Shown here: positions 38,513 to 47,497 of the stretch, one piece after another
Layout: each line of letters opens with the position of its first letter
Numbering within the stretch: the first letter of the stretch is position 1
Assembly: GCA_023150915.1 (NCBI GenBank)
Contig: JAKLKA010000029.1
Span: 1-62,242 of the forward strand
Source: Polyangiaceae bacterium
GTDB lineage: Bacteria > Myxococcota_A > Polyangia > Polyangiales > Polyangiaceae
Reading direction: 5' to 3'
Length of the DNA: 62,242 bases
Position numbers and translations under genes: made by a program
The notes under the pieces: generated by a model
Told to the model about the DNA's origin: nothing
Database searches by the model: none
What the model saw: the letters and a program-made list of their open reading frames with translations, nothing else

Positions 38513-39997
38513 CTACTTGCCAGCGTCGGGAGCCGCCTGGAGCCGGAGCAAGGTCGCGCGTGAGAGGTCGTCCAGGGCCCCGCCCAGATCCCCGGCGTCG
38601 GCCCGGCTGTCACGTCGCGCTTCGATCGCCTGCGAGAGCAGCTTGCGGACCTCTTCCGAGTCTTCGAGCTCTTGGGCCTGCTCCAGCGCCGAGACGGCCT
38701 GAGCCGACTCGCCCAGCTCGAGCAGCGCAAGCCCCAGGTTGTAGTGCGTGCGCCACTCGGTGGGGTCGAACGAGATCGCTTCGCGGTAGCGGACGACGGC
38801 CTCCGCGTGCTTCTTGTCGCGCGCCATCTGGATGGCGTCTTTGACCAAGATCGATGCCAGCGCGCCCTTCATCTCGGCGGTCGGGGCCAGCTCGGCACAG
38901 CGCCGCAGCGCGGCGATGGCGCCAGCCCGGTCGCCCGCGTCGTCGAGCGCAAGGCCCAAGTTGCGGTGCGCGTTCGCGTTGGTGTCGTCGATGGCGAGCG
39001 CACGGCGATAGGCAGCGATGGCCGCGGCGCCGTCGCCGCGCTCGGCCAGCGCGACGCCATGATTGACGTGGGCGCCGACCAACCCCCGGCGGTGCTGGTC
39101 GTTCGGATCCAGCTCGTGGGCGCGCGTGAAGTGGACCAGGGCCGCGTCGAACTGCCCGAGCCGCTCCAGCGCCAGGCCCAGGTCATAGTGAGCGATGGCG
39201 TCCTTCGGCTCGAGCTCGATCGCGCGGCGATAGGCCACCACCGCCTGCTCCAGATCGCCGCCCTGAGCCAGATCGACCCCGCGGTTCACGGCGGCGGCAG
39301 CCGTGTCCGAGGCCCGCCGGGTGAGCACCGAACCGGCGAAAGCCAGCACCACCACGCCCAGCACCATCAGAGCAGGCGTCTGCGCCTGGCTGACCCGGGG
39401 GGCGCGCTTCCGGGCAGAAAGCCCGAGAAGCACGCCGGCAATCAGACCGCCGACGTGTGCCGCATTGTCGGCGCCAGCCAGCGCGCCGAACGCCAGCGTG
39501 GCCGCCGCCCACGCGAGCAGCATGCGCACTTCGGCCGGGCGCCGAGCGTGGTGGGCGTACACGGCGCCCGCGGCAATGGCGCCACACAGCGCGCCCGAAG
39601 CGCCCGCAGAGACCACCGGGCTGGCGAGATGCCAGAGCACCGACGCGACCGAGCCGGCGAGACCAGAGGCGAGATAGATCGCGACGAAGGTGAAGCGCCC
39701 GTAGTCGCGCTCCAGGGTCGGGCCGATGGAGACCAGCGCCGCCGCATTGAGACACAAGTGCAAGAGACCGATGTGCAAGAACATCGACGCGATCAGGCGG
39801 TGCAGCTGGCCTTCTCGCACCAGCGGCGCGTAGTTGGCGCCGAAGCGCATCAAGGTCTCGCTCGAGGCCGAAGCGATCTCTGCGCGGCCAGCAGAGAGCA
39901 CCATGGCCACATGTGCGATGACGTAGGCACCGAGCAGCAGCGCGGTCGGGCTCGAGGCCCACTCACTCGCCGGCGGCGGCCGGCTCGACGAAGACAC
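38513..39997 (-). CDS. Rhomboid-family intramembrane protease fused to TPR repeats
   Basis: About 494 residues from the GTG chosen here; a GTG at 40078 would add 27 residues, but that stretch is poor in GC3. Residues 18-195 hold six hydrophobic helices. Signatures: HLCLN (80-84), GASG with nucleophile Ser134 (132-135), and catalytic His181 in NAAHVGG. The C-terminal ~230 residues form at least five TPR units (e.g. AYRRAIELEPKDAIAHYDLGLALERLGQ). The TPR part may dock substrate or partners. Convergent end-to-end with the Cys-cluster protein gene. Confidence 0.88.
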   Translation of the reverse strand: MSSSSRPPPASEWASSPTALLLGAYVIAHVAMVLSAGRAEIASASSETLMRFGANYAPLVREGQLHRLIASMFLHIGLLHLCLNAAALVSIGPTLERDYGRFTFVAIYLASGLAGSVASVLWHLASPVVSAGASGALCGAIAAGAVYAHHARRPAEVRMLLAWAAATLAFGALAGADNAAHVGGLIAGVLLGLSARKRAPRVSQAQTPALMVLGVVVLAFAGSVLTRRASDTAAAAVNRGVDLAQGGDLEQAVVAYRRAIELEPKDAIAHYDLGLALERLGQFDAALVHFTRAHELDPNDQHRRGLVGAHVNHGVALAERGDGAAAIAAYRRALAIDDTNANAHRNLGLALDDAGDRAGAIAALRRCAELAPTAEMKGALASILVKDAIQMARDKKHAEAVVRYREAISFDPTEWRTHYNLGLALLELGESAQAVSALEQAQELEDSEEVRKLLSQAIEARRDSRADAGDLGGALDDLSRATLLRLQAAPDAGK

Positions 39998-40194
39998 GAC
40001 GGGGTGTTTGACACGAGAGGCGCCGTCCCGGAAAGCCCCGGTGTCGCAAACCCACCACACCCGAAGCCCGCCGTTCACGCGGCGAACCCCCGGAAAACAC
40101 GCGGGCTTTCGCCCTGAGCGGGCGCGAAGGAAGCGGCTGGTTCGGCCCGCCGTAGCACCGATTGAAAGCCCCTTGCTTCACCCGGGAGATCGCC

Positions 40195-41142
40195 ATGCTT
40201 CGACACCTCACCCACCTCGCCTGCTCGGCACTGCTGCTCATGGGCGCCTGCAACATGCCCCAGGGTCCCCAAGACCCCGAGAACACCGCGCCCCCCATCA
40301 GCGCGCTCGACGACCCCGCGCACCCCGGTATCGAGGCGTGCGTGAAGGGCGACGTCGAAGCCGAGCTGCAGATCGCCCGCGACTTCAAGGACAGCTGTCA
40401 CGAGATGGTGATCTGCGGTGGCCTGTCTGCTGCCTTCACCATCACGTTGGTCGAGGTCCTGGTCAACGCCGCGAGCGGCAACTCGACCGAGCCCAGCGGC
40501 TTCGTCTATGTCGGCAAGGGCCGGTATGCCGCCGGCACGCAGATGGAGATCACGCTGAAGCTGGCCAAGGACACCAGCTTCGGAAAGGCCGGTGACGTGA
40601 TCGACTTCGACCTGTTCAACGTGGCCAACTACTTCACCAGCGCCGAGCTCGAGGCCAAGGCGAGCATCAACACCAACGGAGAAGCAAAGACCAGTCTGTC
40701 GATCGCCTTCCAGGGCACGGCCAAGGGCTTCGAGCTCTTGGGGCTCGAGCCGGGTGCCGACGGCACGATCCAGACCGACCTTGCCACGATCTCGAAGAAC
40801 CTGGGCGCCAGCATCTTGCTCGAGACCAAGATCCTGATGAGCGACGAGCGCGAGACCAGCACCATCGTCTACGAGCTCGAAAGCCCGGCCACGCTGCTCT
40901 CGAGCTACCTCGCGTCAGGGCCAATGGACATGCAGCTGGTCAAGGTGGCTGGCAGCGCGAGCGCCACGGGGCAAACGATTTCCATCAAGAACTGGGCGAT
41001 GCAGTTCAAGGCCTCGAATTCCTCCGGAACCTTGGACGGCAGCATCGAGTTCGAGATCCGGGGCGGCGCCTTCGACTACGTCGCGACCTTCACCTATCCG
41101 CACCGGAAAGAGCCGGACGTGGCGCTCGGCTGCGCGCCCTGA
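40195..41142 (+). CDS. Hypothetical lipoprotein
   Basis: 315 residues from ATG with SD GGGAG. Signal peptide ends LLMGACNMP (lipobox). Paired Cys near the start of the mature chain (EACVKGD, DSCHEMVICGG) could form disulfides, and a hydrophobic stretch (GGLSAAFTITLVEVLVNAASG) may dip into a membrane. The rest alternates beta-strands (MEITLKLAKD, GSIEFEIRGGAF). No motif recognised. An earlier ATG at 40162 adds 11 residues before the signal and is less likely. Confidence 0.65.
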   Translation: MLRHLTHLACSALLLMGACNMPQGPQDPENTAPPISALDDPAHPGIEACVKGDVEAELQIARDFKDSCHEMVICGGLSAAFTITLVEVLVNAASGNSTEPSGFVYVGKGRYAAGTQMEITLKLAKDTSFGKAGDVIDFDLFNVANYFTSAELEAKASINTNGEAKTSLSIAFQGTAKGFELLGLEPGADGTIQTDLATISKNLGASILLETKILMSDERETSTIVYELESPATLLSSYLASGPMDMQLVKVAGSASATGQTISIKNWAMQFKASNSSGTLDGSIEFEIRGGAFDYVATFTYPHRKEPDVALGCAP

Positions 41143-41150
41143 CCTGCCGC

Positions 41151-41795
41151 CTACTGGAAGTTCTGGATGGCCCACACCGAGCCGCCCGCCGTCTTGTAGA
41201 AACCGCAAGACACCTTGCCGTAGCTCTTGCTCGACATGTTGATGTAGTGCCCGTGCTGCTGGAAGTCCGCGCCCGGCCCCTCGGCCCACATCTGCGCCAG
41301 ACAGGTGGTCACCGTCGAATCGAGCGACGGATAGCCCGGGCACTCGTTCTGCGCAGACTCACCGCACGAGGGAAACGCGCCGTGGGCCTTCCCGGTCTCG
41401 CTGTCGCTCTTGGCCTCGCCGTCGGTGCAAGTCTCGGCGCTCGTCCAGCGCTGGTACGGAGGCAGGCCGAGCGTGGCACGATAGGAGTTGATCTGATCGA
41501 CGCACTTCACGCGGTACGCCTCGAGCGGGTCCCCGCTCGCGCCGCCCCCGCCCGGTGACCCGCCCCCGCCCGGTGACCCGCCCCCGCCGGCTGACCCGCC
41601 CCCGCCCGGTGACCCGCCCCCCGAGGTCGAACCGCTGCCCGCGCCGGCCGCGCCGCCCGAGCTGACGCCACCGCTGGCCGCACTGCCGCCGGCACCCGCG
41701 CCCGAATCCGCGTCGCCGAACGAGACGTCGTCATAGCCGAGCACGCTGCTGCACCCGGTCAGCAGCACCCAGATGGCAACGAGGCACGCGCGCAT
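41151..41795 (-). CDS. CAP-domain (SCP/PR-1-like) lipoprotein
   Basis: 214 residues. Lipobox VLLTGCSS, then a Gly/Ser tether of repeated SPGGGG. The CAP domain (residues ~95-214) has VDQINSYRATLGLPPYQRW and the C-terminal HGHYINMSSKSYGKVSCGFY, matching the HxxxMxxxxxxxxGxG-type CAP motifs, and ends WAIQNF. CAP proteins are secreted sterol- or glycan-binding proteins in many taxa; a function here is unknown. ATG 41795 was chosen because upstream residues belong to an HNH remnant. Confidence 0.86.
   Translation of the reverse strand: MRACLVAIWVLLTGCSSVLGYDDVSFGDADSGAGAGGSAASGGVSSGGAAGAGSGSTSGGGSPGGGGSAGGGGSPGGGGSPGGGGASGDPLEAYRVKCVDQINSYRATLGLPPYQRWTSAETCTDGEAKSDSETGKAHGAFPSCGESAQNECPGYPSLDSTVTTCLAQMWAEGPGADFQQHGHYINMSSKSYGKVSCGFYKTAGGSVWAIQNFQ
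41545..41616. repeat. 18-base tandem repeat (4 copies)
   Basis: Four copies of the unit CCCCCGCCCGGTGACCCG; the third has one change. It encodes the GGGGSP-type tether of the CAP lipoprotein on the minus strand. Length variation between strains is likely. Confidence 0.9.
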
Positions 41796-41839
41796 GGCTG
41801 ATCCAAATATGAGCCAACCGTCCGGAGAGCACAAGCGTT

Positions 41840-42017
41840 GCACGTGCTCGATGGTGAGGAAGCGCTTCTCCGAACAGCGCCGCCCTTCGGCGTCGGTGAA
41901 GGTGCACTGGTCGCCGTCTCGCTCTCGCACCACCCGCTGGACTTCGACCGGCACGTGTCGCGACCCCGGCTTGGTCTCGCCGCGCTTGCGCGGCTTGCCC
42001 GTGCCGGCGACGCTTCG
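41840..42017 (-). pseudogene. Truncated remnant of an HNH endonuclease gene
   Basis: On the minus strand, immediately after the stop of the regulator at 42018, the same frame reads KPRKRGETKPGSRHVPVEVQ, then RERDGDQCTF, RRCSEKRF and TIEHV. This Arg-Asp-Gly...Cys...Cys...His pattern is the start of an HNH domain as found in many myxobacterial restriction-like proteins. The second half of the domain (the His and Asn of HNH) is missing; sequence turns into unrelated text after TIEHVQ. There is no start codon of its own before the homology. Confidence 0.6.
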
Positions 42018-43412
42018 CTAGATGCCGAGCTTGCGCAGCCGATCGTAGAGCTTGTGGCGAGAGATCCCGAGGGACATCGCAGCGCGCACCTTGTTTCCGT
42101 TGAAGTGCCCCAGCGTGGTCCGAATCAACTGAATCTCTGCCTCGGCCAGGCTGGGCAGATCGCTGGCGTTGGCGTCGCGCGCCGCCCGCGGCTCGACCCC
42201 CCGCGTCAGCACCGGCGGAAGATCGCCGAGCTCGATCAGGCCACCCTCACCGGTGGTGACGGCATGCTCGATGGCGTTGCGCAGCTCGCGCACGTTCCCG
42301 GGCCACGGTGCCGCGAGCAACACGTCCAGCGCCGACTGCGACACGCCCCAGATGCAACCGCAGCGCCGATGGCAAAAGGTCGACAAGAAATGCTCGACCA
42401 ACGGCTCGATGTCGTCGGTTCGCTCGCGCAGCGGCGCAAGGCCGATGGTCGAGCTGCGGAACTTCGCCAACAGGTCGGGCCGAAGCTCGCCGCGACTGAG
42501 CACGCCATCGATGTCTCGGCTGGTGGAGGCGACCACCCGCACGTCCACGGCCACGTCGGCCGAGCCCGCCACGGGCCGCACGCGGCGGTCGTCGAGCACG
42601 CGCACGAGCTGGGCCTGCACCTCGGGCGAAAGCGCGGTCAGCTCGCGGAGGAACAGCGTCCCGCCCTGCGCGGCACGGAACAGACCCGGGTAGTCGGCCG
42701 CCGCCGAGCCACGGCTGTGACCGAAGAGCTCGCTCTGCGCCAGGTTGGTGGGCACCGCCGCGCAATTCACCGGCACGAACGCCGCCCGGTCCTCGCCGGC
42801 AAGATCGTGGATCAGACGGGCCAGCGTCTCTTTGCCCACGCCGTCTTCGCCGGTGATCAGCACGTCGCGGCGGCTCTTTGCCGAGAGCTCGGCGGCCTCG
42901 CGGGCGGCCTCGATTGCCGCGCTGCGTCCCACCAGCCCGGCCCGCGCGCGCCCGGCCTCGGCGCCATCCCGGCGCAGCGGAATCAGTGGCTGCGCGCAGC
43001 GAGCGCGCTCGGGATCACCGTGGTCGCGGTAGACGCGAACGTACGCCCGCGCGCGGAGCGCTGCCAGGTTGCTCAGCGCGCTGAGGGTGTCTGGCGTGAT
43101 GGCGCTGCCGAGCACCCGCTCGGCAGCGGCGGTTCCGCACGCCGAGATCGCCAGGAGCTGTGAGAGCGGAACGCCGCGGCGCGCCAGACACGTGGCCGTC
43201 GCTTGCAGCGCCGCGTCCACTCGCCCGGAAGAACGGACCACCTCGGGGTCGGCCAGGCGCTCGAGCTCGCTCTCGAACGCGCCGTCGAAATCTTTCTGCT
43301 CGATCTCCAGCGCGTCGCCCAGCTCGGCAGCGCACACGCCACGCCAGACTTCGAGATACTCACCCCTCCGCGCAACCAGAGGAGACAGGCCCGACAGCTC
43401 TCCGAGGTTCAT
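42018..43412 (-). CDS. Enhancer-binding-type AAA+ regulator with degenerate motor motifs
   Basis: 464 residues. Residues 1-155 form an unclassified sensor region. The AAA+ domain (160-400) has Walker A GEDGVGKE (188-195) and WPGNVREL (sensor II). Two key elements are altered. The sigma-54-contacting GAFTGA loop reads GSAAAD (235-240) and is short. Walker B GGTLFLREL (251-258) has Arg256 in place of the catalytic Asp. A Fis-type helix-turn-helix ends the chain (RAAMSLGISRHKLYDRLRKLGI). DNA binding is likely; sigma-54 activation by ATP hydrolysis is unlikely. Confidence 0.9.
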   Translation of the reverse strand: MNLGELSGLSPLVARRGEYLEVWRGVCAAELGDALEIEQKDFDGAFESELERLADPEVVRSSGRVDAALQATATCLARRGVPLSQLLAISACGTAAAERVLGSAITPDTLSALSNLAALRARAYVRVYRDHGDPERARCAQPLIPLRRDGAEAGRARAGLVGRSAAIEAAREAAELSAKSRRDVLITGEDGVGKETLARLIHDLAGEDRAAFVPVNCAAVPTNLAQSELFGHSRGSAAADYPGLFRAAQGGTLFLRELTALSPEVQAQLVRVLDDRRVRPVAGSADVAVDVRVVASTSRDIDGVLSRGELRPDLLAKFRSSTIGLAPLRERTDDIEPLVEHFLSTFCHRRCGCIWGVSQSALDVLLAAPWPGNVRELRNAIEHAVTTGEGGLIELGDLPPVLTRGVEPRAARDANASDLPSLAEAEIQLIRTTLGHFNGNKVRAAMSLGISRHKLYDRLRKLGI

Positions 43413-43476
43413 TCTGCGCCCCAGCGTGCCGCGGGGGCCTGGTCAACGCACTGATGATTGTCATGATCGGGCACAC

Positions 43477-43493
43477 TTCTACGAGTTTCTACG
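43477..43493. repeat. Direct repeat upstream of the AAA+ regulator
   Basis: TTCTACG occurs at 43477-43483 and 43487-43493, exactly one helical turn apart, in an AT-richer patch 65 bases upstream of the regulator start. A palindromic ATGATTGTCAT lies nearby at about 43454-43464. These could be binding sites. Confidence 0.4.
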
Positions 43494-43525
43494 GGATCGC
43501 CGGCCCGCCCCACGGCGCGCGGGGC

Positions 43526-45073
43526 TCACTTCCGCCCGACCAAGAGGGGCCGAACGGCAACGTTGTCGTACTCGTCGGTCTCGGCCACGGCGTCGCCGTC
43601 GTCCACGGCCATCAGCAGGTAGCGGTAGCCCTGCGCGGCGGCGGCCGGCACCCGGGTTGCGATGACGTGCTCGCCGGTCTCGGCGCCCTTCCCGAGCTTC
43701 TTGTACTGATACTCGCCCAGCCGCTCGTCCTTCGAATCCAGGCGCGGGTCCGCCGAGAAGTAGAAGGCCACCTTGAACGACCCACTGGCGTCCGCCCCGG
43801 TGTTTCGCAGCGCAAAGCGGAGCTCGAGGGGGTCGCCGGGCTGCGCGGAAGACTTGTCGAGGAAGAAGTAGCGATCGGTGAGGTCGACCTTCCGCACGGC
43901 GAACGGGATCGCCTTGAGGTTGTTGCGCTCTTTGAGCTCGCCGTTCTTGTCGTCTACGTCCACGATCACGCCGACCCAGTAGTTTCCACTGGGCAGCTCG
44001 GGCACGGTGAGCTCTTGGTGCAGGGTGCCGCTGGTGGTCTGCGCCGCCAGGCTCCCGATCTCGAAGGTGTCGGCCAGCTTGTCAGTCGCGTCGATCTTCG
44101 CGTCTTTCGACAGATAGGCGCCCACCTTGAAGGGCACCGCGGCGGTCTTGCCCTCGTTCTGCACGCGGTAAGAGAGCACCAGTCGAGCGCCGGGCGGCGC
44201 AGCGTCGCGGCTCGCCGCCAGCTGACCCGGCACCAGATCGGGCGAGCGGAACACCCAATAGGCGGCGGATTCGGCGTTGTCGCTCTCGTTCGACTCGCCG
44301 ACGACGTCGTCGATGTCGGCGACCACGCCCAGCTCGACGTGCTGCCCACGGATCGGGCAGCGAGTGTCCACGTCGACCTTGCGGCTCACGGCCACCTGCC
44401 CGCCCCCGGGAACCGCCTCGACCCGCCACGAGCTCAGCACCAGGTCGCTCTTGCTCATCTCGGAGTCGTCCGAGCAGTACACCCCGAGCTTGAGGGGCCC
44501 GTGGGCGGCGAACGCGCTCTCGTTCTTGACCACGGCCGTGAGCTGGACGCTGCGGGCCGCAGGGCCGCGATCGGGGCTCACCTTCACGCCCTCGACCCGC
44601 AGGTTCGGCTTGTAGTCGGGAGCGATCTCGATGGGCGTGGCCTTGAAGTTGTTGTCCTCCGAGCTTTCGAGCACCGTGCCCCACGCGTCGGCAAAGGCGT
44701 ACACGCTGCCCGGGCGGCACTTCTCACACGGGGGCAGCGTCACGCGCGTCGAGAACGTGGCAGACTTGCCGGCGGCAAGGCCCTTGTCGACGACCACGGC
44801 ACCGATGCGGGTCACGTTGCCCCGCTTGGGAACCACCACGCCGTCACTGTGGTAGATGGCGATGCGGAAGGCGCCCGCCGCCTGCGCGCCGCGGTTCTCC
44901 ACCGTGAAGTCGACGCGCACGACGCTGTCGGGTGCCGCCTTGTCGTGGCTGAGCGAGAGCGTGCCGACGATCAGATCCGGGCGCGCCTCTTGGGCCTCGG
45001 CCGGCGGTGCCAGCCCGAGGGGCAAGAGAGCCGTGAGCATCCCGAGCGTGACGAGCGTGTTCGTGCGGGCCAT
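43526..45073 (-). CDS. Secreted protein with four CARDB domains
   Basis: 515 residues from ATG 45073. A Sec signal peptide (LVTLGMLTALLPLGLAPPAEA) is followed by four ~115-residue Ig-like repeats. Each starts with a phrase like RPDLIVGTLSLSHDKAAPDS and ends with acidic xxVxESxExDN turns (VLESSEDNNF, VVGESNESDNAES, GELKERNNLK, VAETDEYDNVA). This is the CARDB (cell-adhesion-related, bacteria) pattern. Probably a surface or matrix structural protein. It is separated by 113 bases from the AAA+ regulator. Confidence 0.88.
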   Translation of the reverse strand: MARTNTLVTLGMLTALLPLGLAPPAEAQEARPDLIVGTLSLSHDKAAPDSVVRVDFTVENRGAQAAGAFRIAIYHSDGVVVPKRGNVTRIGAVVVDKGLAAGKSATFSTRVTLPPCEKCRPGSVYAFADAWGTVLESSEDNNFKATPIEIAPDYKPNLRVEGVKVSPDRGPAARSVQLTAVVKNESAFAAHGPLKLGVYCSDDSEMSKSDLVLSSWRVEAVPGGGQVAVSRKVDVDTRCPIRGQHVELGVVADIDDVVGESNESDNAESAAYWVFRSPDLVPGQLAASRDAAPPGARLVLSYRVQNEGKTAAVPFKVGAYLSKDAKIDATDKLADTFEIGSLAAQTTSGTLHQELTVPELPSGNYWVGVIVDVDDKNGELKERNNLKAIPFAVRKVDLTDRYFFLDKSSAQPGDPLELRFALRNTGADASGSFKVAFYFSADPRLDSKDERLGEYQYKKLGKGAETGEHVIATRVPAAAAQGYRYLLMAVDDGDAVAETDEYDNVAVRPLLVGRK

Positions 45074-45191
45074 GCCCCCCGTGACGCAACCCGTGTGCCA
45101 CGCCGCCATCCGCCGCCAGCCGGTGCTCGGGCAGGGCGCCCCCGCGGCAACGATTGCGCAAGCCCGACGCGGGGCCGAGAGTTTTGCGCCG

Positions 45192-46241
45192 TCAGCTGGC
45201 GCGCGCGACGGTGCTTTGGGCCCACCAAGCGTCCAGCTCGGGCAAGAAGTAGCGGAGGCGGCACTTCTTGTACTCGTGCGAGCTGAACAAGATCAGATAG
45301 TCGGCGATGCCGAGGCGCTCTGCGAGCCCGCCGGCGATGCCCCGACAGGCCTCGTCGCTGGGCCCGTGCAGCATGCTGTACAGCGTGAAGTCGAACCCGG
45401 GGATCGAGTTGCGCGCGTAGCAGTGACTCACCTCGGGCGCCTGTGCCAGCAGCGGTCCAAGCCGCGGCAGCTCTTCGTTCGGAGCGCGCCAGACCACCAT
45501 CCCGTTGCCTCGCACCCCCAGCCGGCGATGGTGGAAAGTCCCGACATAGCGCCGCATGGCGTTGCCCAGGTGACCGCGAGCGAAGTCCAAGAGCGCGGCC
45601 TCGCTCACGCCGGCGCGAGCGCCGAGAACGGCGAAGGGGCGCTGCGTGAGCGGCAGCGGCGTCTGAAGCGTACGGAACAAGAGGGCGTCACGCTCGCTGG
45701 GCGACAGCGCCACCGGCGCCTCGAGCGCCACCACGGCGGTGGTGCTGGTCTTCGACACCAAGTCGAAGTTCACGCCCACCTTGAAGGTGTGCGTGCGGCG
45801 AAGCGGAAAGAACTCGGGCACACCGGCCTGGGCAGCCAGCACCGCAAGCGTGCGCTCGAGCCCCATCTCGTGTGGCACGGCGATGGTGAACCACAGGTTG
45901 TAGTCGTGGTTGCGCAGGTAGTTGTGCGTCACCGTGGGGTGGGCGTTCACGATGGCGGCCACCTCGTCGAGCCGATCCACGGGCACCCGGCCCGCAACCA
46001 GCGCGCTGTCGTAGCCCAGGGCGCTGCCCTCGAGTATGGCCGAGACCTCTCGCAGCTTGCCCTCGGACTGCCAGCGCGACAGCTGCCCGAGCACGGCCTC
46101 TTCGCTGACGCCCAACGCTTCGCCGATGGCGGCGAACGGTCGGCTCACGAAGGGGACGTTCGATTGAATCGCGTGGGCGAGGGCGTTCTGCCGCTCGAGG
46201 GGAAGGGCGAGGTCACTCTGCGGGTGGGATTGCATCATCAC
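45192..46241 (-). CDS. Siroheme decarboxylase, fused NirD-NirL type (AsnC/Lrp-like)
   Basis: 349 residues in two similar halves. Each half has a winged-helix (first FAAIGEALGVSEEAVLGQLSRWQSEGKLREVSAIL, second FAVLGARAGVSEAALLDF) and an AsnC-like beta fold. Heme-d1 pathway features are HNYLRNHDYNLWFTI and HCYARNSIPGFDFTLYSML. NirDLGH convert siroheme to 12,18-didecarboxysiroheme; here one fused chain replaces the usual two to four. ATG overlaps the nirF stop. Confidence 0.9.
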   Translation of the reverse strand: MMMQSHPQSDLALPLERQNALAHAIQSNVPFVSRPFAAIGEALGVSEEAVLGQLSRWQSEGKLREVSAILEGSALGYDSALVAGRVPVDRLDEVAAIVNAHPTVTHNYLRNHDYNLWFTIAVPHEMGLERTLAVLAAQAGVPEFFPLRRTHTFKVGVNFDLVSKTSTTAVVALEAPVALSPSERDALLFRTLQTPLPLTQRPFAVLGARAGVSEAALLDFARGHLGNAMRRYVGTFHHRRLGVRGNGMVVWRAPNEELPRLGPLLAQAPEVSHCYARNSIPGFDFTLYSMLHGPSDEACRGIAGGLAERLGIADYLILFSSHEYKKCRLRYFLPELDAWWAQSTVARAS

Positions 46242-47497
46242 AGACCGATCTTGAAGGCACGCCAGACGCCGAAGACGCCCGACGGGGAGTTGACGGTTTC
46301 TCGATCGACGACGGTGTACGTCGTGGCGTCGACCAGGGCGAGTCGATTGGCCTTGTTGGCACTGACCACCACGTGGCTGCCACGCGGCGTGAAATCCAGG
46401 TGATAGATCCGGCCGCCGACCTCGATGCTCTTCTTCACCTCGAGGGTTGCGGCATCGATCACCTCGACGAACGCATCGTGAGGCTCACCCGAGAAGCTCA
46501 CCCAGACCTCGCGGCCGGTGGGCGAAGCCACCGAATAGACCGGGTGCCCTCGCACCGGCACGCTCCGCTTGAACGCCCAGGTGGCCCGGTCGAGAACCAC
46601 CATGCGGGGCTCGCCGACCAGCGGGACGAAGACGCTGTCCCCCGCCACCGCCCACGACGCCATGTGCGGCAGCTTGACCGGCGCGCCCTTGTCGAACTTC
46701 TTCTTCGGGTCGCGCAGGCTGATCTCTTTCACGCCGCGATCGGGGTTCTGGAGGTCGACCACCGACACGTGCTCGCTGCCCATGTGCCCCACCACGTACC
46801 AGCGCCCGTCCGGGGTGATCATCGCGTCGTAGGGTTCGTCGGTGCTGGTCTTCAGCTTGCGCTCGACCTTCGGCTCGCCCTGGCTGGCGTCGATGATCCA
46901 GATCTCTGCCCCCTCGATCAGCACGCATACGAAGCGATTGCCTGGCGCGTCCACCACGCCCGTTGCCCGCGACGTGGTCTTCTGCCCGTTCTTCTCGATC
47001 TCGGCCGGCAGCCGCGTGACCACCGCCAGCGACTGCGCATCCAGGATGGTGATGCCGCCGGGTTGATACTCTGCCGTGGCCACGTAGCGGCCGTCTTGGC
47101 TGATGGCGATGTCGATGCTGTTCTTCGAGACCTCGACGTCGCCCGCTCGCTCGACCTTTCCGAGATCGATTCGGCTCAGCTTGCCGCTTCGGGTGGCCAC
47201 GTAACCCCAGCGCAGGTCTGGCGAGAACGCCATGGTGGCGTGGCGCATGTTGCCCAGACCCGTGATGCGCGACGCCTGGTAGGTCTTGGTCGAGAGATCG
47301 TACACGCCGAGGCTCTCGGTCTCGCGCTCGACCACGAACACCCGAGAGCCCACGCCGCCCGGCAGCGGGCTGGGCGCGGCCGCAGCCGAGGCCGACGCGG
47401 CCGGCTCTGCGGTGGCGCTGGCGGCGACCGCCGGCGACGGGGTCGGCGCCTGACACGCCGCGACGCTGAGCCCCAGGGCGAGCGCCCACGCCCTCAT
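46238..47497 (-). CDS. nirF: NirF, heme d1 biosynthesis beta-propeller, lipoprotein
   Basis: 419 residues. Signal peptide ends SVAACQAP (lipobox), then an Ala/Pro/Ser tether of ~30 residues. The rest is an eight-bladed d1-type propeller with FVVERETESLGVYDLST, GYVATRSGKLSRIDL, DAMITPDGRWYVVGHMGS and HLDFTPRGSHVVVSAN. NirF is the periplasmic enzyme acting late in heme d1 synthesis. Gene order nirJ-nirF-nirDL with ATGA overlaps on both sides supports the call. Confidence 0.9.
   Translation of the reverse strand: MRAWALALGLSVAACQAPTPSPAVAASATAEPAASASAAAAPSPLPGGVGSRVFVVERETESLGVYDLSTKTYQASRITGLGNMRHATMAFSPDLRWGYVATRSGKLSRIDLGKVERAGDVEVSKNSIDIAISQDGRYVATAEYQPGGITILDAQSLAVVTRLPAEIEKNGQKTTSRATGVVDAPGNRFVCVLIEGAEIWIIDASQGEPKVERKLKTSTDEPYDAMITPDGRWYVVGHMGSEHVSVVDLQNPDRGVKEISLRDPKKKFDKGAPVKLPHMASWAVAGDSVFVPLVGEPRMVVLDRATWAFKRSVPVRGHPVYSVASPTGREVWVSFSGEPHDAFVEVIDAATLEVKKSIEVGGRIYHLDFTPRGSHVVVSANKANRLALVDATTYTVVDRETVNSPSGVFGVWRAFKIGL

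Noticed and set aside
41796-41954. A longer CAP lipoprotein starting at 41954
   Set aside because: The extra residues match an HNH remnant and would place the signal peptide in the middle of the chain.
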